From CAWBBA01 sp963741625 (GTDB taxonomy: Bacteria > Desulfobacterota > Desulfomonilia > Desulfomonilales > Desulfomonilaceae): a DNA stretch of 64,000 nt. Position 1 is the first letter of the stretch; each line of letters opens with the position of its first letter. The stretch is from the NCBI GenBank assembly GCA_963741625.1, contig CAVUIT010000019.1:124001-188000 (forward strand). Reading direction: 5' to 3'. The notes beneath the pieces are model-generated. The model was given only the letters and a program-made list of their open reading frames with translations. It made no database searches and was not told the origin of the DNA. The position numbers were made by a program, and so were the translations under genes. This document shows positions 55,591 to 64,000 of this stretch, one piece after another.

Positions 55591-56865
55591 GAGACACCTC
55601 CTCGATTGATCCTGAATTGTGTGACGGTTGCCCCATCCCAACACGTGAGACGCGCCTGGTGGCTCATCCCGGAGAAAATCAGTGGTTCACTTCGGCTCAC
55701 GTCGATTATTCGTCCATGAGGCCCCTTGACATTTTGAAGTGTAGCCAAGATGTTGTCCACAAAATCCTGCATACATCGGGGGTCGTCACCATGTGGAGTC
55801 ACATGCCTATGCCATTAGCGATGACGGATGTCCATCGCGGTCAACGCGTAACAGTGGAGTAGCTTTTCAAGCGTTTAAAAGGATCGGAGGCCTTTTCGAG
55901 ACAGGCACAATTTGTGCAAGGCCGTCAAGTTGATGGCGTACTGGAGATAAGTATGCGATGAGAACCGGAAAAAACCGCGATCCACGAGTATCCACATTTC
56001 CTGTGGATAACTTGGCAGTAACCCTGTGGATAACCTCGTGAGAGCGGCTATCTCCAAGCTTCCGGCGCTCTCTGCTCCGACCTGGCGCAAGAGAAAAACG
56101 GCCGTAAAACCAACAACAAAGCTAACTGTCTGGAATTCCGAGATAGCCCTTCCGGGCAGCCTCTCATGCCTCCAAAGTTATAAACACCTGTTGATAGGTT
56201 GCTATTGTCTAGGTGATTGGAATGGGGTCATTTACGGGGCTTCGTCAAGCAATCGTGTCCGAGGGGCTCAATGGCCGGAGTATCAGCGGGTATGACAAGG
56301 CTCCGCTCAACCTTTATAGTTCAGAGCCTACCTCGCTCATATCGGATAACTTGGCTGTAACCCTGTGGATAACTTTGTGAGAACGGCTATCTCCAAGCTT
56401 CCGGCGCAATCTGCTCCGACGTGGCGCAAGGGGAAAAAGGCCGTAAAACCAATAACAAAGCTAACTGCCTGGAATTCCGAGACAGCCCTTACGGGCAGCC
56501 TCTCATGCCCCCAAAGTTATAAACACCTGTTGATAGGTTGCTATTGTCTAGGTGATTGGAATGGGGTCATTTTTGGGGCTTCGTCAAGCAATCGTGTCCG
56601 AGGGGCTCAATGGCCGGAGGATCAGCGGGTATGACAAGGCTCCACGCAACCTTTATGAGTTCAGAGCCTAGCTCGCTCATATCTGCATGGTAACCCGGCA
56701 TGGGAGCCGGATCGCGATTTTGGAAGAGTATCGGAGGATCTGGCAAGAACTTTACTCAAATAGGCAAACATCCCAAGGGTCAGCCTGTTATCATTTTATC
56801 AGCGGCGCGGACATGCGGCGTTGCCAACGCTCTTGAAACGACCTCTTATCGATAGGAGAAAATAC
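55591..56865. other. 1.3-kb gene-free region with DnaA boxes and a tandem repeat
   Basis: No protein gene is supported. TGTGGATAA occurs at 56002-56010, 56025-56033 and 56364-56372, each a perfect DnaA box, and TATCCACA at 55989-55996 is one mismatch off. The tandem units are listed separately. From 55591 to 55980 I see nothing specific. Confidence 0.65.
56005..56683. repeat. Tandem 339/340-bp repeat, two units
   Basis: Unit 1 is 56005-56343 and unit 2 is 56344-56683. Each begins GGATAACTTGG and carries CCCTGTGGATAAC. A 62-bp core (56172-56233 and 56511-56572), including AAAGTTATAAACACCTG and TTGATAGGTTGC, is identical. Outside the core they differ at about 20 positions. An 89-codon open frame in each is discussed under rejected items. 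Confidence 0.85.
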
Positions 56866-57882
56866 ATGGAAAGGCAAATTTCGCGTCGCAGTTTTCTCAA
56901 GAAAAGTGCGATCGCGCTGGGTACTGTTGCCGTATGCGATTTCAAAGGTATAGGCAGCGCTGTTGCCGCACGACAAAACAAATCCCAAGTATTTTTTACG
57001 AAGGATATCAGTGTCAACGGATTGCTGAAGATCTATTCCAAAATCAACAAAGGTATGACAGGCAAAATAGGCATCAAGTTACACAGCGGTGAGCCGCATG
57101 GGCCGAACTTATTGCCTATAGATCTCATCAGAGGATTGCAGCCGCATATTCCGAACAGCACCATCGTGGAATGCAACGTTCTCTATCCAAGTCCGAGGAA
57201 AACCACAAAAGGGCATCTGGAAACGCTGAAAATTAACGGATTCGATTTTTGCCCGGTTAACATAATGGACGCGGACGGCGATGTTATGCTTCCCATACCG
57301 GGAATGCGTGAGTTTCTTGATGCGTGGATGGAGCCCTCGTTAACGCAGCGCCCCTTTACTCCGGGGGTGCATCTCACAGAGGTCGCCGTGGGCAAGAATC
57401 TTTTGAACTACGATTCCCTCCTCGTCTACACGCACTTCAAGGGCCATACTAGCGGCGGTTTTGGCGGATCGCTCAAAAACATCGCCATAGGCTGCGCGTC
57501 CGGGCAGGTGGGCAAGCGGCAGATCCACGGCGAGGGTTGGTCTAAAGGGCCGCTCTTCCTGGAGCGCATGGTCGAGGCGGGCAAGGGGATCACAGCGCAT
57601 TTCGGCCAGCATATCACGTATATCAATGTCCTGAAGAACATCTCCGTGGACTGCGACTGCAATGCGCATGGAGCAAAGCCTACCTGCGACGATATCGGCA
57701 TACTCGGTTCAACGGATATTTTGGCAATAGACAAGGCTTCGGTCGATTTCGTGTATGCGCTGCCGGAAGAGCAACGACGCGATATTGTGGAACGCATTGA
57801 GTGCCGGAGCGGGCTGCACCAGGGTGAATACATGAAGACCTTGCATATGGGCGATCATCAGTATGAGTTGATCACAATCTGA
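56866..57882 (+). CDS. Tat-exported DUF362 protein
   Basis: A 338-residue exported protein. The N-terminus has a twin-arginine motif, ISRRSFLKKSAIALGTVAV, and a signal region up to about residue 35. The DUF362 domain follows: GKIGIKLHSGEPHGPNLL, STIVECNVLYPSPRKTTKGH, LVYTHFKGHTSGGFGGSLKNIAIGC and TYINVLKNISVDCDC. DUF362 proteins often bind Fe-S clusters; the Cys pattern VDCDCN fits. The function is unknown. AGGAGA precedes the ATG at 56866. It begins a plus-strand group that continues to 59480. Confidence 0.82.
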   Translation: MERQISRRSFLKKSAIALGTVAVCDFKGIGSAVAARQNKSQVFFTKDISVNGLLKIYSKINKGMTGKIGIKLHSGEPHGPNLLPIDLIRGLQPHIPNSTIVECNVLYPSPRKTTKGHLETLKINGFDFCPVNIMDADGDVMLPIPGMREFLDAWMEPSLTQRPFTPGVHLTEVAVGKNLLNYDSLLVYTHFKGHTSGGFGGSLKNIAIGCASGQVGKRQIHGEGWSKGPLFLERMVEAGKGITAHFGQHITYINVLKNISVDCDCNAHGAKPTCDDIGILGSTDILAIDKASVDFVYALPEEQRRDIVERIECRSGLHQGEYMKTLHMGDHQYELITI

Positions 57883-58001
57883 CGGAAAAAGGTTATCCGG
57901 AGCTTGGACGGCGAATAACCTGAAACACAGCACAACGCTCCCTTCGGAAAGGCGCGGCTTTTCCGGGCTCTTCTTTTGCAATGGCTCTGATGGGTGATAT
58001 C

Positions 58002-58737
58002 ATGAAGAAAAAACTCACTGTAATTTTGGCATGCATTTTTATCTCAGTGTTTAGCATTGCAACCATTTCAGAGGCGCAGACCATGAAGAACGAAGGCTTG
58101 AACGCCAAGCAGGAAAAAATAGTCACCATTGCGGCCTTCACCGCCAAGGGCGATCTGCAGAAACTGAAAACGGCCCTGAACGAAGGGCTGGATGCCGGTT
58201 TGACCATCAATGAAATCAAGGAAATCCTCGTGCAGATGTATGCCTATGCGGGATTTCCCCGTAGCCTGAACGGCATATATACTTTCATGGGCGTCATGGA
58301 AGAACGGGAACAGAAAGGGATTAAGGACGAGCTTGGCAAGGAAGCAAGCCCCCTGCCAGCCGAACATAAGCAAGGATGAAATCGGAGAGGAAGTTCTGGT
58401 AAGATTATCAGGAACGCAGGTCGCACCGGCCAAGAGCGGGTACCAATTATTCGCCCCCGCCATTGATATGTTCTTGAAGGAACACCTGTTCGCGGACATC
58501 TTCGGACGCGACAATCTGGATATCCAGAGCAGAGAGATAGCAACCATTTCGGCCCTGGCAAGCATGGAAGGCGTAAACGCCATGCTGCAGTTCCATCTTA
58601 ACGCCGGGATGAATGTCGGGCTGACCGAAGCTCAGATCAGGAGTCTGATATCCGTCCTCGAATCCAGGGTTGGCAAGAAAGAGGCGGATAATGCGAACGA
58701 AATTCTGAGCAAGGTTTTAAGCAGCAGGGCCAGCTAA
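58002..58737 (+). CDS. Exported carboxymuconolactone decarboxylase-family protein, frameshifted
   Basis: Two CMD-type helical halves joined by a linker. The first frame begins with a signal peptide MKKKLTVILACIFISVFSIA and has LNAKQEKIVTIAAFTAKGD, LNEGLDAGLTINEIKEILVQMYAYAGFPRSLNGI (key part EIKEILVQMYAYAGFPR). It slips in a CCCC-rich stretch near 58350. The next frame continues NISKDEIGEEVLVRLSGTQ and then LDIQSREIATISALASMEGV, NVGLTEAQIRSLISVLES. Corrected length is 244 residues. The two halves resemble AhpD/CMD repeats. The conserved Cys pair of AhpD is missing. Confidence 0.75.
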
Positions 58738-58833
58738 GACCTACACAGCGGCAGATACCTTCAAAGGACAGGGCGCGGGGTGCGGACGTCCTGAACGTAA
58801 TTTTGCAGCATTATCAAGCAAAAGGAGACCATC

Positions 58834-59480
58834 ATGAAAGCTATAGCTATAAACGGAAGCCCAAGGCCAGGCGGCAATACGGAGATCATGCTCAAGAAGG
58901 TGCTCGAACCTCTGGAGGCCGCGGGCTGGAGCACCGAGTACCGGCGGATCGGCGGAAAACCCGTACGGGGCTGCATGGCCTGCTTCAAGTGCTTCGAGAA
59001 GAGGAACGGGCGGTGCAGTCGTGGAGAAGGACCATATGAACGATTACCTGGAACAGATCTACGCGGCCGATGCAGTTATCCTCGGCTCCCCAACCTACGT
59101 CACTGATGTAACCCCTGAATTGAAGGCTCTGATCGATCGTGCCAGCTTGGTGGCGCTGGCCAACGGCGGGGCGCTCAAGGGAAAGATCGGGGCCGCAGTC
59201 GTGGCAGTCCGACACGGCGGCGCGACCCACGTTTTCGACACCATCAATCACATGTTTCTCATGTCTTCCATGATTGTGCCCGGATCTATTTACTGGAACC
59301 TGGGCATTGGCCGCGATAAAGGCGCAAGTGCTGGACGACGAGGAAGCCATGCGGAATATGAGCCATCTCGGGCAAACCATCGCTTGGCTCGGAAAGGCTA
59401 TAGCCTCCGTCCCCGATGCCTTCCCCATCCCCCCGTATAATGTGGAGTTGCCTCAGTTGCAGGAAGAGTTTTTCGCTTGA
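58834..59480 (+). CDS. NADPH-dependent FMN reductase-like flavoprotein, two frameshifts
   Basis: Flavodoxin-fold iron-sulfur-linked reductase. The first frame has the FMN loop AINGSPRPGGNTEIMLKKVLEPL and the Cys-rich GCMACFKCFEKRNGRC. An extra base near 59017 moves it to VEKDHMNDYLEQIYAADAVILGSPTYVTDV (key part ADAVILGSPTY). A second, near 59324, leads to QVLDDEEAMRNMSHLGQTIAWLGKAI and the end at 59480. Corrected length is 214 residues. The CMACFKC motif marks the flavoprotein group with an N-terminal Fe-S or redox pair. Confidence 0.78.
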
Positions 59481-59491
59481 GGATCAAGTGG

Positions 59492-59608
59492 CATAGAGGA
59501 GCCTCGCACGTCGACTTGTACGACAAGGAGGAATTCGTCGGACCCGCAGTAGCCAAGCTTGACGCCATCAACAAGCAATGGCTGGCACAGGCCGCCCAGA
59601 TACCACAA
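59492..59608 (+). pseudogene. 3' remnant of an alpha/beta hydrolase
   Basis: Reads GASHVDLYDKEEFVGPAVAKLDAINKQWLAQ, closely matching the C-terminus of the intact hydrolase at 62080-63102 (GASHIDLYDKPQYVTPAVEKL). His and Asp of the catalytic end are kept, but nothing before it matches. It is probably what is left of a duplicated or deleted hydrolase gene. Confidence 0.65.
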
Positions 59609-59669
59609 AGCGATCACAGAAGAGTTACAAAGGGGAAGTGTCTAACACGTCCCCTTTTGTATGAGCGAC

Positions 59670-60644
59670 CTACAATCCCAGTTGGGTCAGATCCTGAGTC
59701 GAGTACTCACGCAACCTGGCGATATCCTTGGTTGGCGCACTTCCGAAGAAGCGGCTGTATTCTCTGCTGAACTGCGAAGCGCTTACATACCCCACGTGCG
59801 AACTCGCATTACTCGCGTCCATCATCGTGGATAACATGAGACGCCTCGCCTCTTGAAGACGTAACACCTTTTGGAACTGCAGGGGGCTCATTGAGGTGAC
59901 GGACTTGAAGTGCTGGTGGAAAGAGGAAACACTCATGTGCGCCAACTCGGCCAGCTCTTCGACTTTCATGGGCTCGGAGAAATTCGCGCGCAACCAGGAT
60001 ACTGCTTTTGCGATTCCGTTTACATTGGATTCCGCAAGGCCGATCTGGGCCACCCGGACACCAATGGGACTGCGTAGCAGACGGATCAGAATCTCATCGA
60101 TCACAAGAGGGGCGAGCAGTTCAGCGTCTCCGGGCTCCGCCATCAACTCGAGCAACCTTGTTGCTGCCTTGATGATGCTCACGTTGACCTGACCGACGTA
60201 CACGCCGCGGCTCTCGTGAACTCGAGGCAGACCGTGCGGATACACCTTCAAGACCAACTCGGCGACCTTGTGCGGATCGAGATCCAGCCTGAAACCGAGG
60301 AAAGGCTCGGAGTAGCTGGCTCGCGTGAGCTGGGCAGCCACTGGCAGATCAACGGAGTAAACGAGCATCCGCGACGCGTCGTACTCATAGACCTCCTGCC
60401 CCAGCATCACGCTCTTTGCTCCTTGCGCGACGATGCACAAGGCTGGTTGCGCCACGGCATGCAGCAACTCCGTGTTCATTCGTGAGCGCCGAATTGCGTG
60501 CACCCCTGGGATGCGCAATTCAAAGCAACCGTCATGGGGGGCATAAGCGCTAATCAAACCGGCCAACTTGACCACGTCTGGTTCGCTTGCCCCTACGACG
60601 GTGTCTGCTTGCGGTGGATGCGAGTTGTTGTCAATAGACTTCAT
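59670..60644 (-). CDS. AraC-family transcription regulator
   Basis: A 324-residue regulator. The N-terminal AraC_N-type cupin domain (ELRIPGVHAIRRSRMN, ALCIVAQGAKSVMLGQEVYEYDASRMLVYSVDLPV; key parts AQGAKSVMLG, MLVYSVDLPV) is followed by the C-terminal HTH_18 domain: VSWLRANFSEPMKVEELAELAHMSVSSFHQHFKSVTSMSPLQFQKVLRLQEARRLML (key parts SVSSFHQHFK and SPLQFQKVLRLQEARRL). This is the type that controls aldo/keto reductase and hydrolase genes in other bacteria. GGGGAGG precedes the ATG. Its neighbours are such genes, on the same strand. Confidence 0.9.
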   Translation of the reverse strand: MKSIDNNSHPPQADTVVGASEPDVVKLAGLISAYAPHDGCFELRIPGVHAIRRSRMNTELLHAVAQPALCIVAQGAKSVMLGQEVYEYDASRMLVYSVDLPVAAQLTRASYSEPFLGFRLDLDPHKVAELVLKVYPHGLPRVHESRGVYVGQVNVSIIKAATRLLELMAEPGDAELLAPLVIDEILIRLLRSPIGVRVAQIGLAESNVNGIAKAVSWLRANFSEPMKVEELAELAHMSVSSFHQHFKSVTSMSPLQFQKVLRLQEARRLMLSTMMDASNASSHVGYVSASQFSREYSRFFGSAPTKDIARLREYSTQDLTQLGL

Positions 60645-60978
60645 TGGTAGTGCCTCCCCGGCAAGGTCTGTCAGAAAGTGCCGTCCGTTGATTTTCAGTC
60701 ACCTGGAAGAATCCCTTTTGGAGAATAGCTCCTTTACCAATACTTGCCAATATATCGAGGATATATCAACGCCACAAAATGCCGCTACAAGCGCCGATCG
60801 ATCGTGGCCGGAGCAAGCGGCGATGTGGCACTCGCAGCGGAGTAAGCTTTGGAGTTGTACATGGATTTATCCCCCTATTGGTATCGTTTTCGCGTTTAAT
60901 CATCCTTGGTATGGTTCGTCGTCGACCCGTTCTTTCCAGTCGGCGGTTTTGCCGTCGCACCGAGTATTCGACAATGGT
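60645..60978. other. Spacer between AraC regulator and hydrolase genes
   Basis: I see no gene, repeat or hairpin with confidence. It holds the AraC promoter and the 3' end of the hydrolase transcript. Confidence 0.4.
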
Positions 60979-62067
60979 TCAGTTCAAGCCTTTCTTCTCT
61001 AAAAACTCGGAAAGCAGGTCTGCGATTTCGAGATTGTTCAGATCCGAGAATGGAAAGTGCGTGTTGCCACGAATGCCGATTTCGGGCAGATGGACCACGG
61101 TGACATCACCGCCATGGCGGTTCACCGCATCCCTCCATAGCCTCGCCATCGCCAGGCGTACACGCCATTGGTCTTGACCTGGGTTTGCCATCGGTTTCTC
61201 CGGAATGTTGTCGCCGTAGAAGATCATGATCGGGATTTTTGTGAGCTTCATGAAATCCGACAAAGGCACGCCAACCGCCTCAAGCGTGCCACCGGAGCTA
61301 GGCATAGGAGAAGGCACCTCACCATTCGGAAAAGCGAAATTGCTTCCAGGCTCATAGGAAACGACTGCGCGGACATTTTGGCTCTTGATTACAGTCCGCC
61401 ATCCCATACCGCCACTATGCGAATGGGTCACAAGAATTCCCGGTCCGATCTTCTTGAATAGCGCCGCAACGGCGTCTGAGGTCAGGTCGATATCGATAGG
61501 ACCAGTATCGGGTGTCATCTGACGGAAGTATTGCTCCAAGGCCTCTGAGTTGTGAGAGAATTGCACGCCAGGGAAAAAGTCCGGCCAAGTTCCGACGCGG
61601 AATATGTTGAACCAATGTTGATCATCCGGCACAGGCGTTATCGTAACTGGCTGGGTGCTACGACCTGCATTGCCACGACGAGGCTGGTCAATCAAATAGA
61701 CCCCAAAACCACGTCGAAGAAAAATATTTTGATAACCTTCGCGTCCGTCCGGCGTGGTTTCCCAAGTTTTTGAGAACTGCCCGTAGCCATGCCAGAGCAC
61801 GAGAGGCAATTTGCGAGCGTTCTCCGGAATCTGGTAAAACACATAAGCGTGATCACCGTGGAACGTTTGCCCTTCAGGAGACAGTTTGACAGGATCAAAA
61901 GTGCCGGGATTCGTAATTACAGTCCCACCAACTGCAAAACTCCCTTGCTCCTGGATTACCAGTGGTGCTGACTTGCCGTCTGCATCAGCTATTGCACATG
62001 ACGACGCGAGAATGCTGGCGAGGGTTAGCATGAGCGCAATGAACAATTTCCCATGTTTGGTATTCAT
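60979..62067 (-). CDS. Exported alpha/beta hydrolase
   Basis: A 362-residue secreted or lipid-anchored hydrolase. The signal region MNTKHGKLFIALMLTLASILASSC may end in a lipobox. The fold signals are VLWHGYGQFSKTWETTPDG (oxyanion hole), YLIDQPRRGNAGRS, the nucleophile Ser in ILVTHSHSGGMGW (SHSGG rather than GHSxG), and a late His in IRGNTHFPFSDLNN. The substrate is unknown. GAGGAGC precedes the ATG. It follows the DLH-type hydrolase by 12 bp. Confidence 0.82.
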   Translation of the reverse strand: MNTKHGKLFIALMLTLASILASSCAIADADGKSAPLVIQEQGSFAVGGTVITNPGTFDPVKLSPEGQTFHGDHAYVFYQIPENARKLPLVLWHGYGQFSKTWETTPDGREGYQNIFLRRGFGVYLIDQPRRGNAGRSTQPVTITPVPDDQHWFNIFRVGTWPDFFPGVQFSHNSEALEQYFRQMTPDTGPIDIDLTSDAVAALFKKIGPGILVTHSHSGGMGWRTVIKSQNVRAVVSYEPGSNFAFPNGEVPSPMPSSGGTLEAVGVPLSDFMKLTKIPIMIFYGDNIPEKPMANPGQDQWRVRLAMARLWRDAVNRHGGDVTVVHLPEIGIRGNTHFPFSDLNNLEIADLLSEFLEKKGLN

Positions 62068-62079
62068 GGAACCAGCTCC

Positions 62080-63102
62080 TCAATGCAGTGCCTTGCCGAA
62101 GAATTCCCTCAGCTTTTCAACCGCCGGGGTCACGTATTGGGGTTTGTCGTACAAGTCGATATGCGACGCTCCGGGAATGACAAACAACTCTTTCGGTTCT
62201 TTTGCCTTTTCATATGCATCCTGGCTGAAATAGATTGTGTCAGCCCTGGAACCTGCGACCATAAGGATCGGACGAGGCGAAATGGTTTCAATCTGCTCGA
62301 AGGGAAAGAACGCCATCTGCAGACCGAGGCTTGTGAACATGTAGCGATTGGGCGAGTTTGGATGCTGAGCTCTCGGCGTACGGTAATACTCATACCCCTC
62401 GCGATAGAGTGCCGGCGTCTTGTCTGTGAACTGGTCAGCCGAATCGGGCACAACCGGGACAAACAGGACAGGTTCGCCACGGGATTCCCTTGTGCGTTGT
62501 TTGCCGACCTCTGCTAATCGCTTCATGCGTTCTTCATAGGAAATGGTACCGCCGACTCCTTCTCTGCGCGCCCTCCCCAAATCAAAGACGCTGACTCCGG
62601 CAACCGCCTTGATACGCAGTTCGGTCTGAGCCGCGTTGATCGTGTAGGCCCCGCCGGTGCAGATTCCCAACGCACCAATACGGTTTTCATCCACTTGGGG
62701 AATATTGCTGAGATAGTCCACAGCGCTGCGGATGTCTTCAACACGGGTGGCAGGAATTTCTATCAAGCGAGGTTCTCCGCCACTTTCCCCCTGATGAGCG
62801 GCATCATAGGCGAGGGTGACGAATCCCTGTTCAGCGAGCTTCTGCGCGTACAAACCAGCGGTCTGCTCTTTGACGCCGCCAAAGGGGTGAACGACGACTA
62901 TTGCCGCATACTTCTTGCTCTTATCGAAGTTGGCGGGCGTATACACATTCCCGACCACGGTAATGTTTTTGTTTGGGAATGAAACTTTTTGGACAGAGAC
63001 GCCCTGCATTTTGTCATCCATACTTTTAGCCTCCGGAATTTGAAGAAGCCCACATAGTGAGAAGACAATTCCAACCAATAGTATGTATTTTCGACTTAAC
63101 AT
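62080..63102 (-). CDS. Exported dienelactone-hydrolase-type protein with Cys nucleophile
   Basis: A 340-residue exported hydrolase (signal MLSRKYILLVGIVFSLCGLL). The oxyanion region is AAIVVVHPFGGVKEQTAGLYA, then LAYDAAHQGESGGEPRL; the nucleophile elbow is ALGICTGGAYTIN, with Cys in place of Ser, as in dienelactone hydrolase. The acid lies in MVAGSRADTIYFSQDAYE and the His in IPGASHIDLYDK. The ATG at 63102 follows AAAGGTAACC. It is in an operon-like run with the second hydrolase. Confidence 0.85.
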   Translation of the reverse strand: MLSRKYILLVGIVFSLCGLLQIPEAKSMDDKMQGVSVQKVSFPNKNITVVGNVYTPANFDKSKKYAAIVVVHPFGGVKEQTAGLYAQKLAEQGFVTLAYDAAHQGESGGEPRLIEIPATRVEDIRSAVDYLSNIPQVDENRIGALGICTGGAYTINAAQTELRIKAVAGVSVFDLGRARREGVGGTISYEERMKRLAEVGKQRTRESRGEPVLFVPVVPDSADQFTDKTPALYREGYEYYRTPRAQHPNSPNRYMFTSLGLQMAFFPFEQIETISPRPILMVAGSRADTIYFSQDAYEKAKEPKELFVIPGASHIDLYDKPQYVTPAVEKLREFFGKALH

Positions 63103-63140
63103 CACGGTTACCTTTCCCTTTTCTGTCTGAGGACGGCCGC

Positions 63141-64000
63141 TCAGCGACCGGTCATTTGCTCCAGGTTTTCGGGGTACCGAGCCCCTTGCACCGTGATCTT
63201 TGAGGCGGCGCTATCGATCTCACGAAGATCGTCGGACGTAAGTTCGACTGCAACTGCGCCGATGTTCTCGTCCAGGCGTTCCACCTTCCGGGTGCCCGGG
63301 ATTGGAACAATCCACGGTTTCTGGGCAAGCAACCAAGCGAGAGCTATCTGAGCAGGTGTGGCCTTCTTCTGTTCTGCGATCTTGCGAAGCACATCAACCA
63401 AGGCCTGATTCGCCTTCCGAGCCTCCGGAGTGAAGCGAGGGACGATGTTGCGGAAGTCCGAACTGTCGAACGTAGTGTTTTCGTCGATCTTTCCCGTGAG
63501 GAAGCCCTTACCAAGAGGGCTGTAGGGAACGAGCCCGATTCCGAGTTCCTCGAGTGTCGGTATCAGCTCCTTTTCAGGGTCGTCTCCACCATAGCGAGTA
63601 TTCGCTCTGGACCGCAGTGACCGGCTGAACTGCGTGTGCACGACGGATCGTTTGCACTCCCGGTTCAGAAAGACCGAAGTGCTTAACCTTACCTTGCTGA
63701 ATCAGGTCCTTCACCGCTCCCGCCACCTCTTCGATCGGCACATCCGGGTCGACTCGGTGCTGATAGAACAAGTCTATGGCATCAACCTTGAGACGCTTGA
63801 GCGATCCCTCAGCAACCTGCTTGATGCGTTCTGGCCGGCTATTGAGAGGCGCTGGAAAGGTCCGGGATCGAGGTCGAACCCGAACTTCGTGGCAATCACC
63901 ACTTGCCCGCGGAACGGAGAGAGAGCCTCGCCCACGAGTTCTTCGTTCGTGAACGGGCCGTAAACCTCGGCGGTATCGAAGAATGTTACGCCGCGTTCGA
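63141..64000 (-). CDS. Aldo/keto reductase, 5' end outside window, two frameshifts
   Basis: NADPH-dependent aldo/keto reductase (TIM barrel). At the window end it reads GVTFFDTAEVYGPFTNEELVGEAL (catalytic Asp and Tyr), VVIATKFGFD (catalytic Lys). A one-base slip near 63845 leads to SRPERIKQVAEGSLKRLKVDAIDLFYQHRVDP (catalytic His). Another extra base near 63597 leads to DDPEKELIPTLEELGIGLVPYSPLGKGFLTG, and QIALAWLLAQ with IPGTRKVERLDENI near the end. The frame stops at 63141. The N-terminal about 30-40 residues lie outside. Confidence 0.85.

Noticed and set aside
56026..56634. Two 89-codon open frames (56026-56295 and 56365-56634), one in each tandem repeat unit, with similar products
   Set aside because: The copies differ at about 12 residues and nearly every base change in the frame alters the protein. 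Synonymous changes are almost absent, so there is no sign of protein-level selection. The likely unit of conservation is DNA.
1..64000. CRISPR arrays
   Set aside because: No regularly spaced short repeats with unique spacers were seen; the repeats found are single palindromes, a 200-bp pair and one tandem pair.

Overview
The window looks like chromosomal DNA of an anaerobic deltaproteobacterium in the broad sense (Desulfobacterota, perhaps a Desulfomonile/Syntrophobacter-like lineage). The hints are a PxxKW cysteine-rich protein, an EtfAB pair next to a membrane (Fe-S)-binding oxidoreductase and an acyl-CoA dehydrogenase, LarB, stand-alone Liv-type binding proteins, DUF3795 and DUF523 proteins, and a moderately GC-rich sequence. 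The assignment is inference from gene content; there is no rRNA gene and I recognised no tRNA gene.

Layout. 1-3.2 kb: end of an unknown gene, then xerC-hslV-hslU. 3.2-10.5 kb: small cysteine-rich and regulatory genes, including a TetR gene with an in-frame TGA, a 55-residue membrane peptide, a cysteine desulfurase-like enzyme, a BrnT/BrnA toxin-antitoxin pair with a shortened toxin, larB, a CBS-domain protein and yjbQ. 10.5-15.8 kb: one-directional single-gene units with attC-like junctions and a duplicated 200-bp element. This resembles an integron cassette array without an integrase, and its last two genes (TIGR02391-like and FRG-domain) are broken. 15.8-27.8 kb: clpB, a REC-PAS-HD-GYP regulator, glnE, DUF523, then a purine/methionine-salvage operon (pnp-mtaD-purM). 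28-44 kb: fatty-acid and redox metabolism (Liv-type binding proteins, acyl-CoA synthetase, TlpA-DsbD, amidohydrolase, etfBA, Fe-S oxidoreductase, XRE-cupin regulator, acyl-CoA dehydrogenase), interrupted by a decayed IS30 element, a TauE/SafE remnant and an IS1380 remnant. 44-54.8 kb: lipoprotein, recO, hda-like gene, rho-rpmE-DUF1385-prfA, and an HpnJ-like radical SAM enzyme. 54.8-64 kb: an MBL-fold protein, a tandem 340-bp repeat carrying perfect DnaA boxes, then DUF362, CMD, FMN reductase, AraC, two exported alpha/beta hydrolases and an aldo/keto reductase.

Quality caveat. At least thirteen reading frames that should be whole are broken by single-base insertions or deletions, mostly beside short homopolymers. 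They include hslU, clpB, glnE, purM, etfA, the Etf-linked Fe-S protein (twice) and DUF1385. Each becomes full length when one base is restored, so most are probably sequence errors. In-frame stops (TetR TGA, BrnT TAA, TIGR02391 TAG) are substitutions and need separate judgement.

How the genes fit together. EtfA/EtfB, the 679-residue membrane Fe-S protein and the acyl-CoA dehydrogenase can carry electrons from acyl-CoA oxidation to the quinone pool; the nearby acyl-CoA synthetase and XRE-cupin regulator fit that theme. PNP, MtaD and PurM form a nucleoside-salvage set. Rho, L31, DUF1385 and RF1 form a conserved transcription/translation group.
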